Source of the DNA: Crossaster papposus
Lineage: Eukaryota > Echinodermata > Asteroidea > Velatida > Solasteridae
Assembly: GCA_037893245.1 (NCBI GenBank)
Contig: JBAIAA010000880.1
Location: 78,471-142,470, forward strand
Direction of reading: 5' to 3'
Length of the DNA: 64,000 bases
Shown: in pieces, positions 54,903 through 64,000 of the stretch
How the letters are laid out: each line of letters starts with the position of its first letter
How positions within the stretch are numbered: the first letter of the stretch is position 1
Translations under genes and position numbers: made by a program
The notes under the pieces: generated by a model
What the model was told of the DNA's origin: nothing
Databases searched by the model: none
The model's input: only the letters and a program-made list of their open reading frames with translations

Positions 54903-55790
54903 AAGCTCATCGATGGATCCCAGGTCCCACTCCCACAGGTTTGGGGCCAATTCATTGCCTTGGATGAGAACAAAGCTGATCTCGCCAAGTTCTTGTCAAA
55001 CGCCATCGTACAGAAGGGCAAGGATCTACTGCAAAGATACGAGATAGTAACAGGCGGTGGGTTCCTTGATGTTACAGATGCCAGGTCCACGAGGAGAGAT
55101 GATGTAAAACTTCGAGGAAACCATGAAGAGGCTGACACCAGGTTGATACTCCATGCATGTGAGGCAGTCAATGAAGGATATCAAAGAGTGGTGGTCATCT
55201 GCAGGGATACAGACGTGATGCTACTTCTGGTGCACTTTTTATCTTCAAAAGCAACAGAAGTTTGGATGATCTCTGGAACGGCAAAGAAGCGCAAATGTTA
55301 TCCAATACATGCAGTATCTGAGAGACTCGCACAACCTGTGAGGGATAACCTGCTCAGCTTTCATGCCCTTACAGGATGTGATACAACCTCCTCCTTCCAT
55401 GGCCATGGGAAGAAAATGTGCTGGAAAATCTTTGAGAAGCAACCACTACTCGTCAAGGGAATTGGTTGTGATGGAGAACTTGCCCCCATTGAGCAGTTTG
55501 TATGTCACCTATACGGTGCACCTGAGCAGCCAACCATCAACCATGCCAGACTCCAACTCTTTAGTAAGGCGAAGAAGGGTCTGGAAATGTTACCGCCAAC
55601 AAGAGATGCACTGGAACTTCACACAGTACGCGCCAACTACCAGGCAAAGATTTGGTTTCAGGCAGACCAGGAACACATAGATGTCCCATCTCCTCTAGAC
55701 ACAGCAGCTTGGAAGAACGAGTCAGGTTACCTGGAAGCTGTCTGGACAAGACTACCCCCTATCCCAGATGCATGTCTTGAGCTAGTTTCC

Positions 55791-55886
55791 TGTGGATGCA
55801 AATCAAAGTGCAGGACATCCCGATGCACTTGCTTCAAAAAGGACCTAAGATGCACTTATGCCTGCGGATGTGACGCAACTGACTGC
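55791..55886 (+). other. CXC (tesmin/TSO1-like) cysteine-rich domain coding segment
   Basis: Nine cysteines are spaced C-x-C-x3-C-x4-C-x-C-x6-C-x3-C-x-C-x4-C, followed by two Asn residues. This is the pattern of the CXC domain of tesmin, TSO1 and LIN54, which binds zinc and AT-rich DNA; the last gap is x4 rather than the usual x2. It is the extreme C-terminus of the transposase-like protein and probably its end-binding or chromatin-binding module. Confidence 0.85.
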
Positions 55887-55907
55887 AACAACCCAGCTGG
55901 CCAATAG

Positions 55908-56029
55908 ACTCGTAAACTAATGTTCCATTCTGTTATTGTGAGCAAGCTTAGGTGGGCACATAATTATTCTGATGTACAAAGAAAAAAGTGATGCACCCTG
56001 CCACAACGAAATAATTGTCAAAGTGCCAT
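55908..56029. other. 3' non-coding spacer before the right TIR
   Basis: 122 bp between the stop codon and the inner edge of the right TIR. No canonical AATAAA signal and no other feature is visible. Confidence 0.6.
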
Positions 56030-56588
56030 GTCAAACTATAAAACCACTACACGTTTAAATTTACTTCGTTCAAATTTACTTGTTTTATTACATCCTAACA
56101 TTATATGAAGATGTGGTATGGAATTTGTTGTTATATCAAAAACTGCCTGGGTACCTTTACCTTGGAAAAAAAAGTTGTTTGAAACAAATATATGCACCAT
56201 TGAGATAGGGAGAGCAAACAACTTCGTTATTCTTAAGATATGCACTTTTTGAGAAATCACCCTTTTAAGTTTCATTTTGCTATATATTTGTGTACAAGAT
56301 CAAAGTTTATCCGTTAATTTCATAGGTTTGGTGTATCAACATGAAGTTAACAATAACTTTTATGGGTAGATCTATCAATTGCGGTTAAAATTTGCACAAA
56401 TTTTGAAAATACTGATTTTTGACCTTATTTGACCTTTTGACCTCAAAATGACCTTAAAATTCAAAATCAAGCGTGGCATCCACCCTAATCATCTTCCTGA
56501 TCCCATGAACAATAGATCTAGCATGGATGCCGGCCATTAACAAACAATGCCGTCCAAAGTGTATTTTCACACTTTGGCTGGCCTACTA
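56030..56588 (-). repeat. Right terminal inverted repeat (~559 bp)
   Basis: Inverse partner of the left repeat, from GTCAAACTATAAAACCACTAC at 56030 to GGCCTACTA at 56580-56588. Next to its tip it contains a short hairpin, CACTTTGG facing CCAAAGTG (56551-56577 region). The left tip lacks this hairpin, so the two ends differ there. Confidence 0.93.
56420..56453 (-). promoter_or_regulatory. Right subterminal cluster of four GGTCA repeats
   Basis: TGACC on the plus strand (GGTCA on the minus strand) at 56420, 56430, 56438 and 56449, spacings of 10, 8 and 11 bp. Number and order match the left cluster, although one spacing differs by a base. Conservation between the TIRs supports a functional role for the cluster. 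Confidence 0.55.
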
Positions 56589-56591
56589 TTA
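56589..56591. repeat. Target-site duplication TTA, right
   Basis: CTACTA-TTA-GAGAC: the right copy of the 3-bp duplication, after which satellite 2 continues in the phase in which it stopped at 51397. Confidence 0.93.
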
Positions 56592-58059
56592 GAGACATTT
56601 TTGGATAAAATCATATTTTTGCATAATTATCATATTTTTGCATAATTAACATATTTTGACCTAATTTGCATACAAATGCAAGGCTAACCCCTTGTAAAAT
56701 AATTTAAGGGACATTAGAGACATTTTTGGATAAAATCATATTTTTTGCATAATTATCATATTTTGACCGAATTTGCATACAAATGCAAGGCTAAACCCTT
56801 ATTAATTAATTTAAGGGACATTCGAGACCTTTTTGCATAATTAACATATTTTGACTTAATTTGAATACAAATGCAAGGCTAACCCCTTGTAAAATAATTT
56901 AAGGGACATTAGAGACATTTTTGGATAATTAACATATTTTGACCTAATTTGCATACAAATGCAAGGCTAAACCCGTATCAATTAATTTAAGGGACATTAG
57001 AGACCTTTTTGCATAATTAACATATTTGGACCTAAATTGAATACAAATGCAAGGCTAACCCCTTGTAAAATAATTTAAGGGACATTAGAGACATTTTTGG
57101 ATAAAATTATATTTTTGCATGATTATCATATTTTTACATAATTAACATATTTTGACCTAATTTGCATACAAATGCAAGGCTAACCCCTTGTAAAATAATT
57201 TAAGGGACATTAGACACATTTTTGAATAAAAATCATATTTTTGCATAATTATCATATTTTGACCTAATTTGCATACAAATGCAAGGCTAAGCCCTTATAA
57301 AATAATTTAGGGGACATTGGAGACATTTTGGGATAAAATCATATTTTTGCATAATTATCATATTTTGACCTAATTTGCATACAAATTACTTTAGAGGACA
57401 TTAGAGGAATTTTTGCATAATTAACATATTTTGACATAATTTGCATACAAATGCAAGGCTAAACCCTTATCAATCAATTTAAGGGACATTAGAGACCTTT
57501 TTGCATAATTAACATATTTTGACCTAATTTGAAAACAAATGCAAGGCTAACCCCTTGTAAAATAATTTAAGGGACATTAGAGACATTTTTGGATAAAATC
57601 ATATTTTTGCATAATTATCATATTTTTGCATAATTAACATATTTTGACCTAATTTGCATACAAATGCAAGGCTAACCCCTTGTAAAACAATTTAAGGGAC
57701 ATTAGAGACATTTTTGGATAAAATCATATTTTTGCATAATTATCATATTTTTGCATAATTAACATATTTTGACCTAATTTGCATACAAATGCAAGGCTAA
57801 CCCCCTGTAAAATAATTTAAGGGACATTAGAGACATTTTTGGATAAAAATCATATTTTTGCATAATTATCATATTTTGACCTAATTTGCATACAAATGCA
57901 AGGCTAAGCCCTTATAAAATAATTTAGGGGACATTGGAGACATTTTGGGATAAAATCATATTTTTGCTTATAATTATCATATTTTGACCTAATTTGCATA
58001 CAAATGCAAGGCTAACCCCTTATCAATTACTTTAGAGGACATTAGAGGAATTTTTGCAT

Positions 58060-58906
58060 AATTAACATATTTTGACATAATTTGCATACAAATGCAAGGC
58101 TAAACCCTTATCAATCAATTTAAGGGACATTAGAGACCTTTTTGCATAATTAACATATTTTGACCTAATTTGCATACAAATGCAAGGCTAAACCCGTATC
58201 AATTAATTTAAGGGACATTAGAGACTTTTTGCATAATTAACATATTTGGACCTAATTTGAATACAAATGCAAGGCTAACCCCTTGTAAAATAATTTAAGG
58301 GACATTAGAGACATTTTTGGATAAAATCATATTTTTGCATAATTATCATATTTTTGCATAATTAACATATTTTGACCTAATTTGCATACAAATGCAAGGC
58401 TAACCCCTTGTAAAATAATTTGAGGGACATTAGAGACATTTTTGGATAAAATCATATTTTTTGCATAATTATCATATTTTGACCTAATTTGCATACAAAT
58501 GCAAGGCTAAACCCTTATTAATTAATTTAAGGGACATTCGAGACCTTTTTGCATAATTAATATATTTTGACTTAATTTGAATACAAATGCAAGGCTTACC
58601 CCTTGTAAAATAATTTAAGGGACATTAGAGACATTTTTGGATAATTAACATATTTTGACCTAATTTGCATACAAATGCAAGGCTAAACCCGTATCAATTA
58701 ATTTAAGGGACATTAGAGACCTTTTTGCATAATTAACATATTTGGACCTAATTTGAATACAAATGCAAGGCTAACCCCTTGTAAAATAATTTAAGGGACA
58801 TTAGAGACATTTTTGGATAAAATCATATTTTTGCATGATTATCATATTTTTACATAATTAACATATTTTGACCTAATTTGCATACAAATGCAAGGCTAAC
58901 CCCTTA
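58060..58906 (+). repeat. Paralogous empty site for the transposon
   Basis: 58072-58307 matches the left flank 51161-51397 except for one missing C and few other changes. 58305-58906 matches the right flank 56589-57190 at an offset of 1716 bp. The TTA at 58305-58307 is single and uninterrupted. Confidence 0.88.
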
Positions 58907-58935
58907 TCAATTACTTTAGAGGACATTAGAGGAAT

Positions 58936-59946
58936 TTTTGCATAATTAACATATTTTGACATAATTTGCATACAAATGCAAGGCTAAACCCTTACCAATC
59001 AATTTAAGGGACATTAGAGACCTTTTTGCATAATTAACATATTTTGACCTAATTTGAATACAAATGCAAGGCTAACCCATTGTAAAATAATTTAAGGGAC
59101 ATTAGAGACATTTTTGTATAAAATCATATGTTTGCATGATTATCATATTTTTGCATAATTAACATATTTTGACCTAATTTGCATACAAATACAAGGCTAA
59201 CCCCTTGTAAAATAATTTAAGGGACATTAGAGACATTTTTGGATAAAATCATATTTTTTGCATAATTATCATATTTTGACCTAATTTGAATACAAATGCA
59301 AGGCTAAGCCCTTATAAAATAATTTAGGGGACATTGGAGACCTTTTTGGATAAAATCATATTTTTGCATAATTATCATATTTTGACCTAATTTGCATACA
59401 AATGCAAGGCTAACCCCTTATCAATTAGTTTAGGGGACATTAAAGGAATTGTTTGCACAATTAACATATTTTGACCTAATTTAAATACAAATGCAAGGCT
59501 AAGCCCTTATAAAATAATTTAGGGGACATTGGAGACATTTTTGGATAAAATCATATTTTTGCATAATTATCATATTTTGACCTAATTTGCATACAAATGC
59601 AAGGCTAAGCCCTTATCAATTAGTTTCGGGGACATTAGAGGAATCTTTTGCACAATTAACGTATTTTGACCTAATTTGAATACAAATGTAAGGCTAACCC
59701 CTTGTAAAATAATTTAAGGGACATTAGAGACATTTTTGGATAAAATCATATTTTTGCATAATTATCATATTTTGACCTAATTTGCATACAAATGCAAGGA
59801 TAACTCCTTATCAATTAGTTTCGGGGACATTAGAGGAATCTTTTGCACAATTAACGTATTTTGACCTAATTTGAATACAAATGTAAGGCTAACCCCTTGT
59901 AAAATAATTTAAGGGACATTAGAGACATTTTTGGATAAAATCATAT
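58936..59946 (+). repeat. 1011-bp satellite 2 block, left copy
   Basis: Private markers CCTTACCAATC, TTTTTGTATAAAATC (59111), GCATGATTATC and two TTAACGTATTTTG units recur 1011 bp downstream in the same order. Confidence 0.85.
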
Positions 59947-60957
59947 TTTTGCATAATTAACATATTTTGACATAATTTGCATACAAATGCAAGGCTAAAC
60001 CCTTACCAATCAATTTAAGGGACATTAGAGACCTTTTTGCATAATTAACATATTTTGACCTAATTTGAATACAAATGCAAGGCTAACCCATTGTAAAATA
60101 ATTTAAGGGACATTAGAGACATTTTTGTATAAAATCATATGTTTGCATGATTATCATATTTTTGCATAATTAACATATTTTGACCTAATTTGCATACAAA
60201 TACAAGGCTAACCCCTTGTAAAATAATTTAAGGGACATTAGAGACATTTTTGGATAAAATCATATTTTTGGCATAATTATCATATTTTGACCTAATTTGA
60301 ATACAAATGCAAGGCTAAGCCCTTATAAAATAATTTAGGGGACATTGGAGACCTTTTTGGATAAAATCATATTTTTGCATAATTATCATATTTTGACCTA
60401 ATTTGCATACAAATGCAAGGCTAACCCCTTATCAATTAGTTTAGGGGACATTAAAGGAATTGTTTGCACAATTAACATATTTTGACCTAATTTAAATACA
60501 AATGCAAGGCTAAGCCCTTATAAAATAATTTAGGGGACATTGGAGACATTTTTGGATAAAATCATATTTTTGCATAATTATCATATTTTGACCTAATTTG
60601 CATACAAATGCAAGGCTAAGCCCTTATCAATTAGTTTCGGGGACATTAGAGGAATCTTTTGCACAATTAACGTATTTTGACCTAATTTGAATACAAATGT
60701 AAGGCTAACCCCTTGTAAAATAATTTAAGGGACATTAGAGACATTTTTGGATAAAATCATATTTTTGCATAATTATCATATTTTGACCTAATTTGCATAC
60801 AAATGCAAGGATAACTCCTTATCAATTAGTTTCGGGGACATTAGAGGAATCTTTTGCACAATTAACGTATTTTGACCTAATTTGAATACAAATGTAAGGC
60901 TAACCCCTTGTAAAATAATTTAAGGGACATTAGAGACATTTTTGGATAAAATCATAT
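59947..60957 (+). repeat. 1011-bp satellite 2 block, right copy
   Basis: Tandem partner of the block above with almost no differences; TTTTTGTATAAAATC is at 60122. Block edges are accurate to about 10 bp. Confidence 0.85.
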
Positions 60958-63900
60958 TTTTGCATAATTAACATATTTTGACCTAATTTGCATACAAATG
61001 CAAGGCTAAACCCGTATCAATTAATTTAAGGGACATTAGATACCTTTTTGCATAATTAACATATTTGGACCTAATTTGAATACAAATGCAAGGCTAACAA
61101 CTTGTAAAATAATTTAAGGGACATTACAGACATTTTTTGATAAAATCATATTTTTGCATAATTATCATATTTTTGCATAATTAACATATTTTGACCTAAT
61201 TTGCATACAAATGCAAGGCTAACCCCTTGTAAAATAATTTAAGGGACATTAGAGACATGTTTGGATAAAATCATATTTTTTGCATAATTATCATATTTTG
61301 ACCTAATTTGCATACAAATGCAAGGCTAAACCCTTATTAATTAATTTAAGGGACATTCGAGACCTTTTTGCATAATTAACATATTTTGACTTAATTTGAA
61401 TACAAATGCAAGGCTAACCCCTTGTAAAATAATTTAAGGGACATTAGAGACATTTTTGGATAAAATCATATTTTTTGCATATTTATCATATTTTGACCTA
61501 ATTTGAATACAAATGCAAGGCTAACCCCTTGTAAAATAATTTAAGGGACATTAGAGACATTTTTGGATACAAATCATATTTTTGCATAAATAACATATTT
61601 TGACCTAATTTGCATACAAATGCAAGGCTATACCCTTATCAATTAATTTAGGGGACTTTAGAGACATTTTGGCATAATTAACATATTTTGACCTAATTTG
61701 AATACAAATGCAAGTCTAACCCCTTGTAAAATAATTTAAGGGACATTAGAGACATTTTTGGATAAAATCATATTTTTGCATAATTATCATATTTTTGCAT
61801 AATTAACATATTTTGACCTAATTTGCATACAAATGCAAGGCTAACCCCTTGTAAAATAATTTAAGGGACATTAGAGACATTTTTGGATAAAATCATATTT
61901 TTTGCATAATTATCATATTTTGACCTAATTTGCATACAAATACAAGGCTAAACCCTTATTAATTAATTTAATGGACATTCGAGACCTTTTTGCATAATCA
62001 ACATATTTTGACTTAATTTGAATACAAATGCAAGGCTAACCCCTTGTAAAATAATTTAAGGGACATTAGAGACATTTTTGGATAAAAATCATATTTTTGC
62101 ATAATTATCATATTTTGACCTAATTTGCATACAAATGCAAGGTTAAGCCCTTATAAAATAATTTAGGAGACATTGGAGACATTTTTGGATAAAATCATAT
62201 TTTTGCATAATTATCATATTTTGACCTAATTTGCATACAAATGCAAGGCTAACCCCTTATCAATTAGTTTCGGGGACATTAGAGGAATTTTTTGCACAAT
62301 TAACATATTTTGACCTAATTTGAATACAAATGTAAGGCTAACCCCTTGTAAAATAATTTAAGGGACATTAGAGACATTTTTGGATAAAATCATATTTTTG
62401 CATAATTATCATATTTTGACCTAATTTGCATACAAATGCAAGGCTAAACCCTTATCAATTAATTTAAGGGACATTAGAGACATTTTTGGATAAAATCATA
62501 TTTGTGCATAATTATCATATTTTGACCTAATTTGCATACAAATGCAAGGCTAAGCCCTTATAAAATAATTTAGGGGACATTGGAGACATTTTTGGATAAA
62601 ATCATATTTTTGCATAATTATCATATTTTGACCTAATTTGCATACAAATGCAATAATTTAGGGGACATTAGAGACATTTTTGGATAAAATCATATTTTTG
62701 CATAATTATCATATTTTGACCTAATTTGCATACAAATGCAAGGCTAACCCCTTATCAATTAGTTTAGGGGACAATAGAGGAATTTTTGCAGAATTAACAT
62801 ATTTTGACCTAATTTGCATACAAATGCAAGGCTAAACCCTTATCAATTAATTTAAGGGACATTAGAGACCTTTTTGCATAATTAACATATTTTGACCTAA
62901 TTTGAATACAAATGCAAGGCTAACCCCTTGTAAAATAATTTAAGGGACATTAGAGACATTTTTGGATAAAATCATATTTTTGCATAATTATCATATTTTG
63001 ACCTAATTTGCATACAAATGCAAGGCTAACCGCTTATCAATTAGTTTCGGGGACATTAGAGGACTTTTTTGCACAATTAATATATTTTGACCTAATTTGA
63101 ATACAAATGTAAGGCTAACCCCTTGTAAAATAATTTAAGGGACATTAGAGACATTTTTGGATAAAATCATATTTTTGCATAATTATCATATTTTGACCTA
63201 ATTTGCATACAAATGCAAGGCTAAACCCTTATCAATTAATTTAAGGGACATTAGAGACATTTTTGGATAAAATCATATTTGTGCATAATTATCATATTTT
63301 GACCTAATTTGCATACAAATGCAAGGTTAAGCCCTTATAAAATAATTTAGGGGACATTGGAGACATTTTTGGATAAAATCATATTTTTGCATAATTATCA
63401 TATTTTGACCTAATTTGCATACAAATGCAAGGCTAACCCCTTATCAATTAGTTTAGGGGACATTAGAGGAATTTTTGCAGAATTAACATATTTTGACCTA
63501 ATTTGCATACAAATGCAAGGCTAAACCCTTATCAATTAATTTAAGGGACATTAGAGACATTTTTGGATAACATTATATTTGTGCATAATTATCATATTTT
63601 GACCTAATTTGCATACAAATGCAAGGATAACCCCTTATCAATTAGTTTAGGGGACATTAGAGGAAATGTTGCATAATTAACATATTTTGACCTAATTTGA
63701 ATACAAATGCAAGGCTAACCCCTTGTAAAATAATTTATGGGACATTAGAGACATTTTTGGATAAAATCATATTTTTGCATAATTATCATATTTTTGCATA
63801 ATTAACATATTTTGATCTAATTTGCATACAAATGCAAGGCTAACCCCTTGTAAAATAATTTAAGGGACATTAGAGACATTTTTGGATAAAATCATATTTT

Positions 63901-64000
63901 TGCATAATTATCATATTTTTGCATAATTAACATATTTTGACCTAATTTGCATACAAATGCAAGGCTAACCCCTTGTAAAATAATTTAAGGGACATTAGAG

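Larger units (their letters stand above)
52172..55907 (+). pseudogene. Broken transposase-like gene: RNase-H-like? + FEN1/PIN-like + CXC zinc domain
   Basis: One ancestral frame of about 1,244 codons, broken twice. It is open from 52172, but the first in-frame ATG is at 52301, inside coding-like sequence, so the true start is missing or in an unseen exon. An A7 run at 52654-52660 is one base too long and moves the frame; the upstream frame then ends at 52726. The downstream frame runs to a TGA at 54900-54902 and resumes in the same phase to the TAG at 55905-55907. Landmarks: ITADQPLY (53136-53159), GGLH (53220-53231), YDHSNYARWGPVYL (53757-53798), an acidic linker (about 54057-54255), then FEN1/PIN-like acidic motifs LIDG (54690), VVFD (54819), HEEAD (55122), CRDTD (55200) and GCD (55374). 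It ends with a nine-cysteine tesmin/TSO1-type CXC domain (55791-55886). I infer a nuclear, DNA-binding transposase of a family I cannot name. The CXC domain is certain; the DDE reading of the centre is weak. Confidence 0.85.
51398..56588 (+). mobile_element. 5.19-kb DNA transposon with long TIRs and a CXC-domain transposase-like protein
   Basis: The element begins TAGTAGACCAGCCAAA and ends TTTGGCTGGCCTACTA, its near-perfect inverse, and is flanked by TTA on both sides. Inverted similarity continues inward for about 560-577 bp. Inside is one long plus-strand coding region with two inactivating changes and no recognisable first exon. Joining the flanks without the element and one TTA gives a normal satellite 2 unit. 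TTA duplications are known for PIF/Harbinger elements, but neither the TIRs nor the protein look like that family. The C-terminal CXC domain and FEN1-like region resemble a widespread uncharacterised group of animal repeat proteins I recall but cannot name securely. No autonomous activity is expected from this copy; mobilisation by a related intact copy is possible because both ends look intact. Confidence 0.93.
56589..64000 (+). repeat. Satellite 2, right part (~70-75 units), continuing past the window
   Basis: Same repeat as 50834-51397, with modular units of about 88, 107 and 126 bp. The longer units carry one or two TTTTTGCATAATTA modules and the GGATAAAATCATA module. Base variants group into types: CCCCTTGT, AAACCCTTATCAAT, AAACCCGTATC, AAGCCCTTATAAAA and CCTTATCAATTAGTTT(C/A)GGGG. 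Two units are internally shortened, at about 57378-57392 and 62648-62658. No gene or other insertion is seen. Confidence 0.97.

Noticed and set aside
54960..55907. Separate 315-residue CXC-domain gene downstream of the first long frame
   Set aside because: It is in the same phase as the upstream frame. Coding-like sequence continues without a gap through the TGA at 54900 and before the Met at 54960, so it is the C-terminal part of one broken gene.
51398..56588. PIF/Harbinger assignment from the TTA duplication
   Set aside because: The termini are TAGTAG rather than the usual GC-rich Harbinger ends, no Myb-like partner gene is present, and the protein carries a CXC domain and FEN1-like motifs foreign to that family.
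51398..56588. Retrovirus-like or LTR element reading of the long terminal repeats
   Set aside because: The terminal repeats are inverted, not direct. No reverse transcriptase, integrase or gag motif is present, and the target duplication is 3 bp of TTA.

Overview
The window is repetitive eukaryotic DNA, almost certainly animal nuclear DNA. It holds about 51 kb of one satellite, about 8 kb of a second AT-rich tandem repeat, and one 5.2-kb DNA transposon inserted in the second repeat. No host gene, tRNA, rRNA, CRISPR array or bacterial feature is visible. The transposon's protein belongs to a type I recall as common and uncharacterised in marine invertebrates and fish (cnidarians, lancelets, molluscs). 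I therefore guess a marine invertebrate, but the species cannot be read from the sequence.

Positions 1-50833 are satellite 1: about 390 head-to-tail monomers of 130 bp (variants of 117, 129, 131 and 132 bp), all in one orientation and uninterrupted. Monomer types recur in a fixed order and build higher-order repeats. A 10-monomer unit of 1303 bp starts at 1, 5837, 11296, 14551 and 21168. Larger near-identical blocks recur at offsets of 5836, 9872, 2056 and 3111 bp. Nearly every monomer carries the palindrome TTGGC-N5-GCCAA, the textbook full site for Nuclear Factor I. The last ~1 kb is visibly more degraded than the interior.

Positions 50834-51397 and 56589-64000 are satellite 2: an AT-rich repeat with modular units of about 88, 107 or 126 bp, also organised into larger duplicated blocks.

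Positions 51398-56588 (5191 bp) are a complete transposon. It has TAGTAG...CTACTA ends, imperfect terminal inverted repeats of about 560-577 bp, and a 3-bp TTA target-site duplication. A paralogous empty site near 58305 proves the insertion precisely. Its single long coding region (52172-55907, about 1,244 codons) joins an RNase-H-like (DDE-type?) central region, an acidic linker, a FEN1/PIN-like nuclease region and a C-terminal tesmin/TSO1-type CXC zinc domain. Two lesions break it: one extra A in an A7 run and one in-frame TGA that looks like a CGA-to-TGA change. No N-terminal start is visible either. This copy is therefore probably not autonomous, although its ends look intact. The combination of protein architecture, 3-bp TTA duplication and long TIRs fits no transposon superfamily I can name with confidence, and it is the most interesting part of the window.
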